DNA from: Flavobacteriales bacterium
Lineage (GTDB): Bacteria; Bacteroidota; Bacteroidia; NS11-12g; UBA9320
Direction of reading: 5' to 3'
Length of the DNA stretch: 64,000 nucleotides
Assembly (NCBI GenBank): GCA_020635435.1
Contig: JACJZU010000004.1
Coordinates: 1-64,000, forward strand
The translations under genes and the position numbers were made by a program. The notes beneath the pieces were generated by a model. That model ran no database searches, had not been told where the DNA came from, and worked only from the letters and a program-made list of their open reading frames with translations. Positions 53,797 to 63,253 of the stretch are shown one piece after another (position 1 is the stretch's first letter; each line of letters begins with the position of its first letter).

Positions 53797-55890
53797 TTAA
53801 GTGCTGATGGGAATTCGAATTACTACGGTAGTTCCTGATCCGGGAGTACTATTTACGAGTATTTTTCCTTTATGATTTTCTATGATTCCATACGAAATGG
53901 ACAAACCGAGTCCTGTGCCGTGTCCAACTTCTTTGGTAGTAAAAAAGGGCTCAAATATTTTATTTTGGACATCGACTGGAATGCCATTGCCATTGTCAGA
54001 TATTTCTATAAATATATTTCCTTCTTCCTGATAGGTTTGAATGGATATTTTACCTTCGGAGTAATTCTGAAACTTGTGATGAATAGCGTCGATGGAGTTG
54101 TCCAATACGTTCATAAATACTTGATTGAGCTTGCCTGGGAAGCATATGATCTCGGGTAATTTGCCGTAATTCACAGCAAGATTGATGTTGGCAATTTGGC
54201 TTTTAAGAATTGTCAGGGTCGACTCGAGTCCTGCATTGATGTCAGCTAGACTAACTTCATCTCGATCGGCCCTGCTAAATGTTTTTAAACTATTTACGAT
54301 TGTGCTTGTACGGTTTGCTCCTTCTGAGATACCTTGAATGAGTTGCTCTATTTCTTGGATGCTGTATTCGAGATTCAGGAGTTCGGCCTCTTTCTGAATT
54401 TGACTTAATTCAGGGAAGTTGTGGTTTTGGGCGAATTCGTTATACTTATAAAGAATAGTGAGGATATCTTTTATATCCTGTTTAAGGGGCTGAATATTGG
54501 AGGACACGAAGTTTATGGGGTTGTTGATTTCATGAGCTATTCCAGCGGTCAGTTGTCCGAGACTAGCCATTTTTTCGGAGTCAATTAATTGAGCTTGCGT
54601 TTCTCTAAGATTTTTTAGAGTATTATTGAGGTTTTCGTTGATAACAGCCAAAGATTGCGTTCTATCTGCGACCATTTTCTCGAGTGACATTTTCTGTGTG
54701 TTGAGAAGGTCTCGGCTTCTACGCATTTCATCATATATACGCTTCTGATTAATTTCCTTTTCTTTTTTCAGAGTATTTATTCTGTCTGCAAGGGCGAATG
54801 AAAGCAGTATAGATTCTAGCACTGATCCTAGTGGAATGGTGAATGTTGTAATTGTGTTAAATGGAAGTATTCCAATGTCTCGCAGAATGTAGATAAATAG
54901 GCCAAATAAGAATATCGTCCATGCAATTAAAAAGAACTTAGCAGGTCGGTATCCTAGTATACTTATAATAATTGCACTTATCAGGAGATATATGGAACTA
55001 AATCCGCCAAAAATAGCGCTAATTATGTGACTTATTTCTGGTTTATTGACAATCGACATCAAGATACTGGTAAGGTATCCGATATAAATAAAGTACGATA
55101 ATGTATGTATTCGAGGTGTATTCTTCTGAGTTTGTATAAATTGGGTTGCGAAGAATATTCCAAAAATTCCTGATAATCCGGAGAATACATGTATGCTATA
55201 TGGGGTGAAGGATTTTGGGAATACTTGGAAATATGTTTGATAAACTCCCAGTAGGGCACTTTGTGTAAATAGAAGTGAAGTGATATAGAATACATATAGC
55301 AAATAAATGTAGCTTCGAGTGCTACTAAATAAGAAAAAGTTGTATAGTATGAGTGCGATTAATGAGCCAAATAGTATCCCTAGGAAGAGTTGACGTCGAT
55401 TTGTAGTTGTGTGATATGAATCAATCTTGTATATTTTTATAGGTAATTGAATTTTGCCATTGGGCGTTATTTTTATATATATAGTATATGTTTTTTGTGA
55501 ATCTGATTTTATTAAATAGTTGGGATAAATTTCTGACGTATACATTGGTATTTCATAAAATGAATCGTTTTCTTGATGTAGATACAGGTTGATTTTGGCA
55601 AAATCGGGCGATTGAATGTGAATGATGTATTCGCCTATGCTTTCAATGTTTAAATTGAAAATGGCCCAATGTATATAGGAAGTGACCCCTAAATTAGGTA
55701 CTTGAGATTTTGACTTGTGAAACTTGTAAATATCAAGGTCTTGGATTGAACAATTGTTAGAACTGTCTGCGAATATTAATAATTCTTTGCCAATGTATTT
55801 GTTTAGGCTAATTGAATAAGATTTTGTAGCGTATGTAAAGGCTATGTGGTAAAGAATAATAAGTCTTAGAAAATTGTTTTTTAAGAACAT
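53797..55890 (-). CDS. 7TM-DISM sensor histidine kinase
   Basis: 697 residues. The N-terminal part is a signal sequence and a 7TMR-DISM extracellular domain (about 40-170, VTSYIHWAIFNL), then seven membrane helices (about 175-385; LILYNFFLF), a coiled linker, and a HisKA domain with His453 (GIAHEINNPINF) followed by HATPase_c (NVLDNSIDAI, DNGNGIP, GTGLGLSIS). Such sensors detect extracellular ligands, often carbohydrates. It ends 10 bases before the receiver-kinase gene and is probably co-transcribed. Composition is very AT-rich (about 30% GC in a line I counted), unlike the flanking housekeeping genes. Confidence 0.92.
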   Translation of the reverse strand: MFLKNNFLRLIILYHIAFTYATKSYSISLNKYIGKELLIFADSSNNCSIQDLDIYKFHKSKSQVPNLGVTSYIHWAIFNLNIESIGEYIIHIQSPDFAKINLYLHQENDSFYEIPMYTSEIYPNYLIKSDSQKTYTIYIKITPNGKIQLPIKIYKIDSYHTTTNRRQLFLGILFGSLIALILYNFFLFSSTRSYIYLLYVFYITSLLFTQSALLGVYQTYFQVFPKSFTPYSIHVFSGLSGIFGIFFATQFIQTQKNTPRIHTLSYFIYIGYLTSILMSIVNKPEISHIISAIFGGFSSIYLLISAIIISILGYRPAKFFLIAWTIFLFGLFIYILRDIGILPFNTITTFTIPLGSVLESILLSFALADRINTLKKEKEINQKRIYDEMRRSRDLLNTQKMSLEKMVADRTQSLAVINENLNNTLKNLRETQAQLIDSEKMASLGQLTAGIAHEINNPINFVSSNIQPLKQDIKDILTILYKYNEFAQNHNFPELSQIQKEAELLNLEYSIQEIEQLIQGISEGANRTSTIVNSLKTFSRADRDEVSLADINAGLESTLTILKSQIANINLAVNYGKLPEIICFPGKLNQVFMNVLDNSIDAIHHKFQNYSEGKISIQTYQEEGNIFIEISDNGNGIPVDVQNKIFEPFFTTKEVGHGTGLGLSISYGIIENHKGKILVNSTPGSGTTVVIRIPIST

Positions 55891-56561
55891 GAACTTGAGA
55901 TGATTTGAAATCGTATTTGTTCAAAAAGAAAGAATGGTGTATTTTTTTTGATTAGTTTAGAGTAGAAATTGACTCTGCAATTGCCCTTTTTAATATCTTC
56001 ATAACGTGTCCAAATGTATGAACGAAACTGTGATGTAGGGTATGGGTAACCTTCAGCTGAATTGAATTCTTGATAGCGTTTAAAGCCTAAAGCTCTGGAT
56101 ATATAAAAGGTGAAAGGTGAGTTGAATAAAAAAATGGCATGATTGTGGCTGGAAAAAATAGATGTTGCTGCGAGCATTGACAGAGCAATATTGATAGTTT
56201 TATTATGAATATTGGCTTCAGACCATAGTCCACATATTTCGTATATGCTGTGGGTATTATTTAACTTGCTGATGACAGTTATAATTTCGGGATATATGGA
56301 GTACATTGCCACTTCCAGTGGTAAGAAAGTAAGTGGATTCTTTTTGTGTATTCTTACACCGGCAGTCATGTTCTTTTCAGAGGCATGAGCAGAGACTATT
56401 GTAACATTATCATCTTCTAGCCATGATGAATTGGCCGAAGAAACCGTTATTTGATGTTTATTGAGTATTGCTGTGTGCCTATGATGGAATTCTAAGGAAA
56501 GCTCTCTATTTAAAATAGCCAGGTTGATGTGAAGTGCAATTTGGTGTTTGTTTCTTTTCAA
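55881..56561 (-). CDS. Hypothetical protein, possible GNAT/FeeM-like acyltransferase
   Basis: 226 residues. The segment VTIVSAHASEKNMTAGVRIHK, then IYEICGLWSEANIH and, later, FYISRALGFKRYQEF resembles the strand-glutamate-helix and RALGF-type patterns of GNAT-fold N-acyltransferases such as FeeM and LuxI. The match is weak and is inference only. The protein is very rich in Asn, His, Ile and Ser. It overlaps the ThiF-nitroreductase gene by four bases and the kinase gene by 10 bases, so it is part of one tightly packed operon. Confidence 0.5.
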   Translation of the reverse strand: MKRNKHQIALHINLAILNRELSLEFHHRHTAILNKHQITVSSANSSWLEDDNVTIVSAHASEKNMTAGVRIHKKNPLTFLPLEVAMYSIYPEIITVISKLNNTHSIYEICGLWSEANIHNKTINIALSMLAATSIFSSHNHAIFLFNSPFTFYISRALGFKRYQEFNSAEGYPYPTSQFRSYIWTRYEDIKKGNCRVNFYSKLIKKNTPFFLFEQIRFQIISSSCS

Positions 56562-58744
56562 AAATTATTCTTATTGGAATAAATTGGGAGTATGTTATTT
56601 GAAGAGTGTATATAAAAGTAGATAGGCGTTCCGTGAATCAATCCTGATGGTTCGCGTTGGAAATTAGTGGGTTGAATCGTCATACGGTATTTCTCTGCTA
56701 ATAGCCAGATTTTTTGGAATATTAGACCTAGGTAAATATCTATTTTTCTATGATGACTTTGACATATTGGTGTTAGTACGCAGAAATATTGGGAAGCCTT
56801 AAGAGTGCGTTGAGAAATATTATTGACGGCTAGATTTTTGTTGTATTTAGGAGATTTGTTGTTTACAACCGCCGGTAGGTTTAGCTGAAATCCTGTTTTT
56901 TCTTTTGTATTAAGCTGTACGTGTTCAAAATTAAGACCGATTTTAGTTTTATCAAACAGTGAATTTGACCAGGCAATTTCATTTTGAAGGTCAAAATATC
57001 CTTGAGTGTTATTAATTCGTTGGATATCTGAATTGCTTATGGAGGAATGTATAGTAGAATGGAGTAATTGTGTACATGTGATATTCACTGAGAAGTGCTT
57101 ATTGTAATGTCCGATCTGTATAAGCTCAAGGAGAAATGACTGATTTATGTGATAGGGATTTTTATTTGGTAATCGATTTGTTTGTCTTGTGTATATACTT
57201 TGGTGACAGATTTTTCGTAAAGGTGTTTTTGGAGATTTAACGCAAAGAATGCTGATTTGAAGATTGGATTTGATAATATCATTTGTTCGGAGTGTAGTAT
57301 CATAACCGAGCTCCTCTGCTTTAGCAGTAAAGTTGCATATGCTGCATCCCAGGGCAATCAGACTAGCTCTTTTGTTTTTGTCTAAGTATGTGTTTGTTTT
57401 ACTGGGGTCCAGAAAAAGATAAACCGCCTCAGGGCGGAATACCCAGATCCAGGGTTGAATATTGCCACCGCTTGGCGCTAAATGAGCTGCTTCCTTCAGG
57501 TCAGAAACATCGTCAATTTCAATATGGTGTTTTGAATGTTTTGGTTTGATCAAACTTATTTCGCGGTCGATTTCTTCTTTGGTTAATTGTGGCGTAGGTA
57601 TTTGTTTTCTTTGCTTAATGTATGTGGAATAGCGCCCATACGGTTCTATTTTTCGAAGTGGAACTTTGCTATATGGATCCAAGTGAAATCTACCTGATCC
57701 TGTAAGTCTCCTGAGAAGAATATTTCTGACTATTTCGCCTCCAATTCCGCCTCCCATTGTAACATCGCTGGCAAGTTGGGGCCATGAGGTTAGAGTCTGT
57801 TGAATCTCGAGCATAGAAGCCTTCATCCTCACACTTAAGGTGTCTAATCCAACAATTTTAACTAAATAGGGCAATTTTTCTTCATCGGTTTTGAGCGTCT
57901 TTAAGTGCATTGGATCCAGGTCTGGGACTAAACCATGTAGTATTGGACGATCTGGTTCCTCGTCAAACCTTTCAACATCTATTAAACATCTATCACTTGC
58001 TTCCATGAATACTGGAACACCATTCTTTCTGGCATAATATCTTGACAATATTTTTATGTCCAAACCATCACATTCTTCTATGAACAAATCCAATAATCCC
58101 TCTTCTTTGAAGAAGGATTCCATGTTTTGCTCGTGGAGACCATCTGTATAGGTGATGACTTTTAAATAGGGGTCTATTTCCAGTATGTTACGAGCAGCAG
58201 CAATTGCCTTATTCAGGCCCAATTCATTGAGAGGCGCATTGATCCTGTTCAGATTGCTGAGTTCCAAAGCATCGAAATCTGCTAGTCTCAATTCACCTAC
58301 ACTACGTTCCATTGCAAGAGTTATAGCTATGGATCGACCAACACTCAAACCGGCTATGCCAACTTTTTTACTAGCTAATAGTTGTTGCTCCTCATCATTG
58401 ATCTTGAGCTTATTGCGATTTGTCCTCAGCTCAGTGAATTCTTCTTTTCCAAGAATGTGAATCAATCTGTTGTTCCAATTGTAGTAGACCCAATTGCCAA
58501 TTTGATCAGATTCATTGTATTCTGAAATGTATTCGTTGACTCTCGCATGCAGATACTCCTTGTTGGTTGAACTCGGGTGTTGGGGGTGGCGAATCTTCAT
58601 CAATTCATAAACCTGACTCTCAATCAAGTCTTGAATGATGATATGAGACGTGCCCCTTAGAGCTTCCAAACGCCGTTTACCCTGTTTATTGGATGCATCA
58701 ATGAACTCGGGACGGATTAGCTGTCGTGTTGGTGATGTTTTCAA
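56558..58744 (-). CDS. ThiF/E1-like and nitroreductase fusion (Rv1355c family)
   Basis: 728 residues. Residues about 100-360 form an E1-type adenylation domain: VGIAGLSVGRSIAITLA (nucleotide loop), ADFDALELSNLNR and the arginine/aspartate pair of ThiF/MoeB. There is no obvious catalytic cysteine loop of the UBA type. Residues about 410-728 form a nitroreductase-type flavin domain with LAPSGGNIQPW, RQTNRLP and the terminal IQPTNFQ motif. This combination is the Rv1355c family, whose substrate is unknown. The N-terminal two thirds have host-like GC content. From about residue 490 (near 57280) the sequence becomes AT-rich and asparagine-rich while the frame stays open. The downstream acyltransferase-like gene overlaps it. 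Confidence 0.85.
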   Translation of the reverse strand: MKTSPTRQLIRPEFIDASNKQGKRRLEALRGTSHIIIQDLIESQVYELMKIRHPQHPSSTNKEYLHARVNEYISEYNESDQIGNWVYYNWNNRLIHILGKEEFTELRTNRNKLKINDEEQQLLASKKVGIAGLSVGRSIAITLAMERSVGELRLADFDALELSNLNRINAPLNELGLNKAIAAARNILEIDPYLKVITYTDGLHEQNMESFFKEEGLLDLFIEECDGLDIKILSRYYARKNGVPVFMEASDRCLIDVERFDEEPDRPILHGLVPDLDPMHLKTLKTDEEKLPYLVKIVGLDTLSVRMKASMLEIQQTLTSWPQLASDVTMGGGIGGEIVRNILLRRLTGSGRFHLDPYSKVPLRKIEPYGRYSTYIKQRKQIPTPQLTKEEIDREISLIKPKHSKHHIEIDDVSDLKEAAHLAPSGGNIQPWIWVFRPEAVYLFLDPSKTNTYLDKNKRASLIALGCSICNFTAKAEELGYDTTLRTNDIIKSNLQISILCVKSPKTPLRKICHQSIYTRQTNRLPNKNPYHINQSFLLELIQIGHYNKHFSVNITCTQLLHSTIHSSISNSDIQRINNTQGYFDLQNEIAWSNSLFDKTKIGLNFEHVQLNTKEKTGFQLNLPAVVNNKSPKYNKNLAVNNISQRTLKASQYFCVLTPICQSHHRKIDIYLGLIFQKIWLLAEKYRMTIQPTNFQREPSGLIHGTPIYFYIHSSNNILPIYSNKNNF

Positions 58745-58862
58745 GTGTGCTAGACAAATTTAAGGGTTGCCAATAAGAATAATGCGGCTAATTGGGATTT
58801 GCATGTGATTAAGCTAGTTTTTATATTCGTGACACTACTACTGAATAAATAGCACGAATACC

Positions 58863-59327
58863 ATGTCCACCGAGAGAATCAATGTCCTGTACCTGGATGA
58901 TGAGCCGTCTAATTTGGTCTCATTCATGGCTAACTTCCGCCGTGATTTTAACGTTTTCACTACAAGCAATCCCGGTGAGGCACTGAGGATGGTTGATGTT
59001 CAATCAATACACGTGGTTATTTGCGATCATAAAATGCCTCAATTGACGGGAGTACAGTTTTTTGAGAGATTGAGCGTCACTCATCCGGATATTATTCGGA
59101 TTTTATTAACTGGCTATACTGATGTGCAAACGGTTATAGATGCAATAAATCAGGGACAGGTATACAGGTACTTTGCAAAACCAATGGATCCCGAAGAAAT
59201 TCGGGATACAATCAAAAGTGCATATGAATTTTTTCTGGCCTCGAAGAAAGCAAGGGAGACCTACACAAGGTTGCTGAGAGAGAATGAACAGCTTGAATTC
59301 ATGTTGCGTCAAAAGTTGCTGAACTAA
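58863..59327 (+). CDS. Stand-alone response regulator receiver
   Basis: A 154-residue receiver-domain protein. The acidic pocket DDEPS, phosphoacceptor Asp55 (VICDHKMP), LLTGY and Lys (AKPMD, about 107) are intact. After the domain there is a helical tail (about 125-154) without a DNA-binding output. It is a close relative of the receiver of the hybrid kinase at 52701. It is divergent from the ThiF-nitroreductase gene, with a 118-base spacer between them, and likely interacts with the neighbouring kinases by phosphotransfer. Confidence 0.9.
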   Translation: MSTERINVLYLDDEPSNLVSFMANFRRDFNVFTTSNPGEALRMVDVQSIHVVICDHKMPQLTGVQFFERLSVTHPDIIRILLTGYTDVQTVIDAINQGQVYRYFAKPMDPEEIRDTIKSAYEFFLASKKARETYTRLLRENEQLEFMLRQKLLN

Positions 59328-59369
59328 ACCAAGGACTTCCATAAACGTCCGTATCACAGGTCAAAGCCG

Positions 59370-59377
59370 TACTTTTG
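59370..59377 (+). promoter_or_regulatory. -7 promoter element TACTTTTG for pdxA
   Basis: TACTTTTG ends 17 bases before the ATG at 59395. Confidence 0.6.
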
Positions 59378-59394
59378 CTCCGGATTTTTTTGGT

Positions 59395-60471
59395 ATGAGC
59401 AAGTCAATTGCAGGTTTTTCATGTGGTGATATCAACGGTGTTGGCCTGGAAGTCTTTTTGAAGGCTTTCAGCCATGAGTCCCTGTTCAGACAAGTGACCC
59501 CAGTATTGTTTGTTCACAAGGAAATATTACGGGCATATTCCGAGGAGTTGGAACTGGAGCTTCCCACTATACAAGTAATTGGAGAGGGGCAGGATCTCAT
59601 TGAAGGGGTGGTCAATTTGGTCGAACCGCAAACGCAGTTGCCTGAGCTAAGATTGGGTACTCCCGACACAACTGCGGGTAAATATGCCGTAAGTTCACTT
59701 CAAAAGGCGATTGCTGCAGTTAAGAGCGGGTTACTGCCGAATATTGTAACACTTCCTTTTGATAAGAATACGGTTCAATCCAGCGAATTCCGCTATCCGG
59801 GTCACACTGAGATGCTCGCAGCTGAGTTTGAAGTGGACGATCATATGATGATTCTGGTCGGTGAAGATATGAGGGTCGGTGTGGTTACGGGTCATATTCC
59901 CCTGAAAGATGTTGCATCCATCCTGAGTGGGGACTTGATCGACAGAAAAATCTCAACGCTTCTCAATACCCTAAGACAGGATTTTGGGGTTGCCAAACCG
60001 AAAATAGCAGTATTGGGATTGAACCCGCATGCAGGAGACGATGGACTCATTGGTCTGGAGGAAATCGATCTACTGGAACCTGTGATAGACAAATACAGAA
60101 AGAAAGGTGAGGTAGTGATCGGCCCGTTTCCGGCAGATGGTTTTTTTGGAAGCAGATCGTATTTGAATTTTGATGCAGTTTTGGCCATGTACCATGATCA
60201 GGGATTGATCCCTTTCAAATACGCAAATTTCCATTCAGGAACCAACTACACAGCAGGTTTACCGATCATTCGAACTTCGCCGGATCATGGAACTGCGTTC
60301 GATATAGCCGGTAAAGGGGTCGCTGACCCGTCTTCCCTTGTTCATTCGATCTTCACCATGAACTCGATTTATCGGAAACGCCTTGAGTACTTCGAATTGA
60401 ACAAGAATCCTCTTGACTTCATTCGACATAAACGGGAAAAGTTCAGTATTGGAGCTCCCAACCTTAAATAA
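59395..60471 (+). CDS. pdxA: 4-Hydroxythreonine-4-phosphate dehydrogenase
   Basis: A 358-residue NAD-dependent enzyme of DXP-dependent pyridoxal phosphate synthesis. The N-terminal GDINGVG, the metal-binding histidines in YPGHTEML (about 141), GLNPHAGDDG and AMYHDQGLIPFK (about 262), and TSPDHGTAFDIAGK (about 303) are all present. It is a member of the common pdxA-DUF177-rpmF order in Bacteroidota. Confidence 0.95.
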   Translation: MSKSIAGFSCGDINGVGLEVFLKAFSHESLFRQVTPVLFVHKEILRAYSEELELELPTIQVIGEGQDLIEGVVNLVEPQTQLPELRLGTPDTTAGKYAVSSLQKAIAAVKSGLLPNIVTLPFDKNTVQSSEFRYPGHTEMLAAEFEVDDHMMILVGEDMRVGVVTGHIPLKDVASILSGDLIDRKISTLLNTLRQDFGVAKPKIAVLGLNPHAGDDGLIGLEEIDLLEPVIDKYRKKGEVVIGPFPADGFFGSRSYLNFDAVLAMYHDQGLIPFKYANFHSGTNYTAGLPIIRTSPDHGTAFDIAGKGVADPSSLVHSIFTMNSIYRKRLEYFELNKNPLDFIRHKREKFSIGAPNLK

Positions 60472-60496
60472 ACCACGTTCATGTAGATATTTTGCC

Positions 60497-60517
60497 TATT
60501 TTTGCCGACTATTTTTG
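60497..60517 (+). promoter_or_regulatory. Twin -7 elements TATTTTTG for the rpmF cluster
   Basis: TATTTTTG occurs at 60497-60504 and again at 60510-60517, both before the ATG at 60531; a longer frame beginning at 60492 would include them. An AAGGAG follows at 60520-60525, 5 bases before the ATG, one of the few clear Shine-Dalgarno sequences in the window. Confidence 0.6.
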
Positions 60518-60530
60518 GCAAGGAGTATTC

Positions 60531-61043
60531 ATGGGTAAGGATCACATCTTGAACTTCAGAGGATTATCGATAGGGAAGCACTCTTATCGATTCCCTTTGG
60601 ATGATGATTTCTTCTTGTCCAAGGGATATGAAGGTGTTCTGGGAGGGGATGTGTCAGTTGATCTCATTCTGAACAAACAAGAGCAACTGTTGGATTTGCA
60701 TTTCTCGGTATCGGGTATCCTTCGTGTCCATTGTGACGTTTGTCTGGAAGAGATGGAATACCCGATATCAGGAGAACATACACTTGTGTTGAAATTCTCG
60801 TCTAATCCCAGAGTTGACGAAGATATTATTTATCTGGGTTTTAATGAATACCAGATTGATTTGGAATCGCATCTATACGACTTCTGCATGATTCATTTAC
60901 CTATGCGTAAGGTATGTGCTGATTCCAACGTTCGCTCGTCCTGTGACCGCGACACATTAAAAAAATTGGCAGAATTGCAGGGTGTTGGGGCAACCAACCA
61001 CCCGATAAGTACAATAAACGACTTAATTAACGATCCACAATAA
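60531..61043 (+). CDS. DUF177 (YceD-like) protein
   Basis: About 170 residues. The DUF177 hallmark VHCDVCLEEMEYPI (CxxC, about 67) and CADSNVRSSCD are present. The family occurs just before rpmF in most bacteria and is thought to take part in 23S rRNA or ribosomal processing. The start at 60531 is decided by the Shine-Dalgarno sequence and the promoters upstream. It overlaps rpmF by one base (TAATG). Confidence 0.88.
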   Translation: MGKDHILNFRGLSIGKHSYRFPLDDDFFLSKGYEGVLGGDVSVDLILNKQEQLLDLHFSVSGILRVHCDVCLEEMEYPISGEHTLVLKFSSNPRVDEDIIYLGFNEYQIDLESHLYDFCMIHLPMRKVCADSNVRSSCDRDTLKKLAELQGVGATNHPISTINDLINDPQ

Positions 61044-61228
61044 TGGCACATCCCAAACGGAAAGTTTCCAAAACCAGAAGAGACAAGAGAAGGACCCACG
61101 ACAAATTAGGTACCAAGCAGTTGTTCACAGATCCTAAAACAGGTGAAGTTTCGCAGTATCACCGCTTGAATCTCGAGACTGGCATGTATCGCGGAGTGAA
61201 AGTTCTCCCCGGAAAGGACGAGGCGTAA
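61043..61228 (+). CDS. rpmF: 50S ribosomal protein L32
   Basis: 61 residues; MAHPKRKVSKTRRDKRRTH is the characteristic N-terminus. The zinc-binding cysteines of some L32 proteins are absent. It overlaps the DUF177 gene by one base, and plsX begins 15 bases later. Confidence 0.97.
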   Translation: MAHPKRKVSKTRRDKRRTHDKLGTKQLFTDPKTGEVSQYHRLNLETGMYRGVKVLPGKDEA

Positions 61229-61243
61229 TTCCGCTTCAACTTC

Positions 61244-62185
61244 ATGAAGATCGGTATCGATTTAATGGGGGGAGATTTTGCCCCAAACGAACCGCTTTTA
61301 GGTGTTCAGTTGGCTCTTCAAGAGCCTGACCTTCTGGATACACACCTGGTTTTGCTGGGTGACGAGAGCGAAGCGAGCAATAAAGAGTTCATCAGGTCCT
61401 CTCCTTCCCGTGTCACTATTGTCCCTACTACCGAGGTTATCGGTATGTCAGAACATCCGACTCGTGCTGTCGCTCAAAAGAAATCTTCGAGTATAAGCGT
61501 GGGTCTGGCCATGTTGGCAGATGGGAGCCTGGACGCCTTCATCAGTGCAGGGAACACAGGGGCGATTATGGTGAGTTCGCTTTATACTGTCAAGGCGATT
61601 GATGGCATTATCCGACCTTCTCTATACACGTTGGTTCCAAAAGCGAATGGAGGAACCGGCCTCATGTTGGATGTTGGGGCTAATGCCGATGTGAAAGCCG
61701 ATGTAATGGTTCAGTTTGCCATATTGGGATCTCAATATGCTCGTCACGTCTTAAATATTCCGAATCCGAAGATCGGATTACTGAGTATTGGACATGAAAA
61801 AGAAAAGGGCAATTTGCTAACCCAAGCGGTTTATGCCCTGCTCGCAAATGAGACTCAACTCAATTTTATTGGCAACATTGAAGGATTTGATCTGTTCGAT
61901 GACCGATGTGATGTGATCGTTTGCGATGGGTTCACCGGAAATGTTATCCTAAAAACCTGCGAGGGATTTTATCGTCAATTGAAACAAAGAGGAGTTCAGG
62001 ACGAATTTCTAGATCGATTTGACTTCGAGCATTACGGGGGCACGGCAATTTTAGGAGTTAACAAACCTGTAATCATAGGTCATGGTATTTCAACTGCTTC
62101 AACTTTCGTGAACATGGTTCGATTAGCCAAACGCGTGATAGAATCCGGGTACATCACGAAAATTAAATCTGCATTGATCAACTAA
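61244..62185 (+). CDS. plsX: Phosphate acyltransferase PlsX
   Basis: A 313-residue enzyme converting acyl-ACP to acyl-phosphate for phospholipid synthesis. The N-terminal IGIDLMGGDFAPNEP, SAGNTGAIMV (about 103), LDVGANADVKADVM (about 141) and VVCDGFTGNVILKT (about 225) motifs are clear. It lies between rpmF and fabH, the standard order. Confidence 0.96.
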   Translation: MKIGIDLMGGDFAPNEPLLGVQLALQEPDLLDTHLVLLGDESEASNKEFIRSSPSRVTIVPTTEVIGMSEHPTRAVAQKKSSSISVGLAMLADGSLDAFISAGNTGAIMVSSLYTVKAIDGIIRPSLYTLVPKANGGTGLMLDVGANADVKADVMVQFAILGSQYARHVLNIPNPKIGLLSIGHEKEKGNLLTQAVYALLANETQLNFIGNIEGFDLFDDRCDVIVCDGFTGNVILKTCEGFYRQLKQRGVQDEFLDRFDFEHYGGTAILGVNKPVIIGHGISTASTFVNMVRLAKRVIESGYITKIKSALIN

Positions 62186-62206
62186 AACAAGCGTATTAAA
62201 AATAAT

Positions 62207-63196
62207 ATGGGGAAAATCAACGCCGCAATCACAGCAGTTAATGGTTACGTACCAGAGGATGTTATGACCAATTTTGATCTCGAGAAATTGGTAGATACAA
62301 CGGACGAATGGATACGTACCAGAACGGGAATTGAAGAGCGCAGGATTTTAAGAGGGGAAGGTAAAGGCGCGTCAGCTATGGCCATTCCGGCTGTCGAGGG
62401 ATTGTTGAAGAAGCGGGGAATTAAAGCGAGTGAGATCGATCTTCTCATATGTTCAACAGTAACCCCTGATTATGTCTTCCCTGCCACATCTAATATTATA
62501 TGTGACAAGATCGGTGCAGTGAATGCCTGGGGCTATGATTTGGCTGCCGCATGTTCCGGATTTCTATTTGGTCTGGAGACTGGAAGACGATTCATTGAAA
62601 GCGGCGCATACAAAAAGGTAGTGATCGTAGGAGTTGATAAAATGTCAAGCATCCTGGATTACGAAGACCGAAACACCTGTATCATATTTGGGGATGGAGC
62701 GGGAGCAGTTTTGCTTGAATCAACTGAGGAAGAGGTTGGTGTAATGGATGCCATTCTCAAAGTTGATGGATCCGGCTTTGAATATTTACATCAAAAAGCA
62801 GGTGGGTCAGTACTACCGGCCTCCCATGAAACCGTAGAAAACAAACTGCACAGTGTGTATCAGGAGGGGAAGAGCGTGTTCAAATTCGCTGTTACAGGAA
62901 TGGCTGATGTTAGTTATGATGTGATGACCCGTAATGGTATGACCGGTGATGATGTTCAATGGCTGGTACCACATCAGGCGAATAAGCGGATCATCGATGC
63001 AACGGCGAGTCGCATGAACCTTGCTCCGGAGCGTGTTATGATCAACATCCACAAGTACGGTAATACAACCGCGGCTACCATACCGTTGTGTTTATCAGAC
63101 TACGAATCTCAGCTCAAGAAGGGAGACAATATCATTTTAGCGGCATTTGGAGGTGGTTTCACTTGGGGTGCGATCTACGTGAAATGGGCATATTGA
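62207..63196 (+). CDS. fabH: 3-Oxoacyl-ACP synthase III
   Basis: A 329-residue thiolase-fold condensing enzyme that starts fatty acid synthesis from acetyl-CoA and malonyl-ACP. The catalytic triad is Cys116 (AAACSGFLFG), His256 (PHQANKRI) and Asn286 (HKYGNTTAATIP). The gene is 21 bases after plsX. Confidence 0.97.
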   Translation: MGKINAAITAVNGYVPEDVMTNFDLEKLVDTTDEWIRTRTGIEERRILRGEGKGASAMAIPAVEGLLKKRGIKASEIDLLICSTVTPDYVFPATSNIICDKIGAVNAWGYDLAAACSGFLFGLETGRRFIESGAYKKVVIVGVDKMSSILDYEDRNTCIIFGDGAGAVLLESTEEEVGVMDAILKVDGSGFEYLHQKAGGSVLPASHETVENKLHSVYQEGKSVFKFAVTGMADVSYDVMTRNGMTGDDVQWLVPHQANKRIIDATASRMNLAPERVMINIHKYGNTTAATIPLCLSDYESQLKKGDNIILAAFGGGFTWGAIYVKWAY

Positions 63197-63253
63197 AAGG
63201 TATGTGAATCCTTGTGACGAAATCCTTATTTTCGTCAGATTAAATTCAATTAC

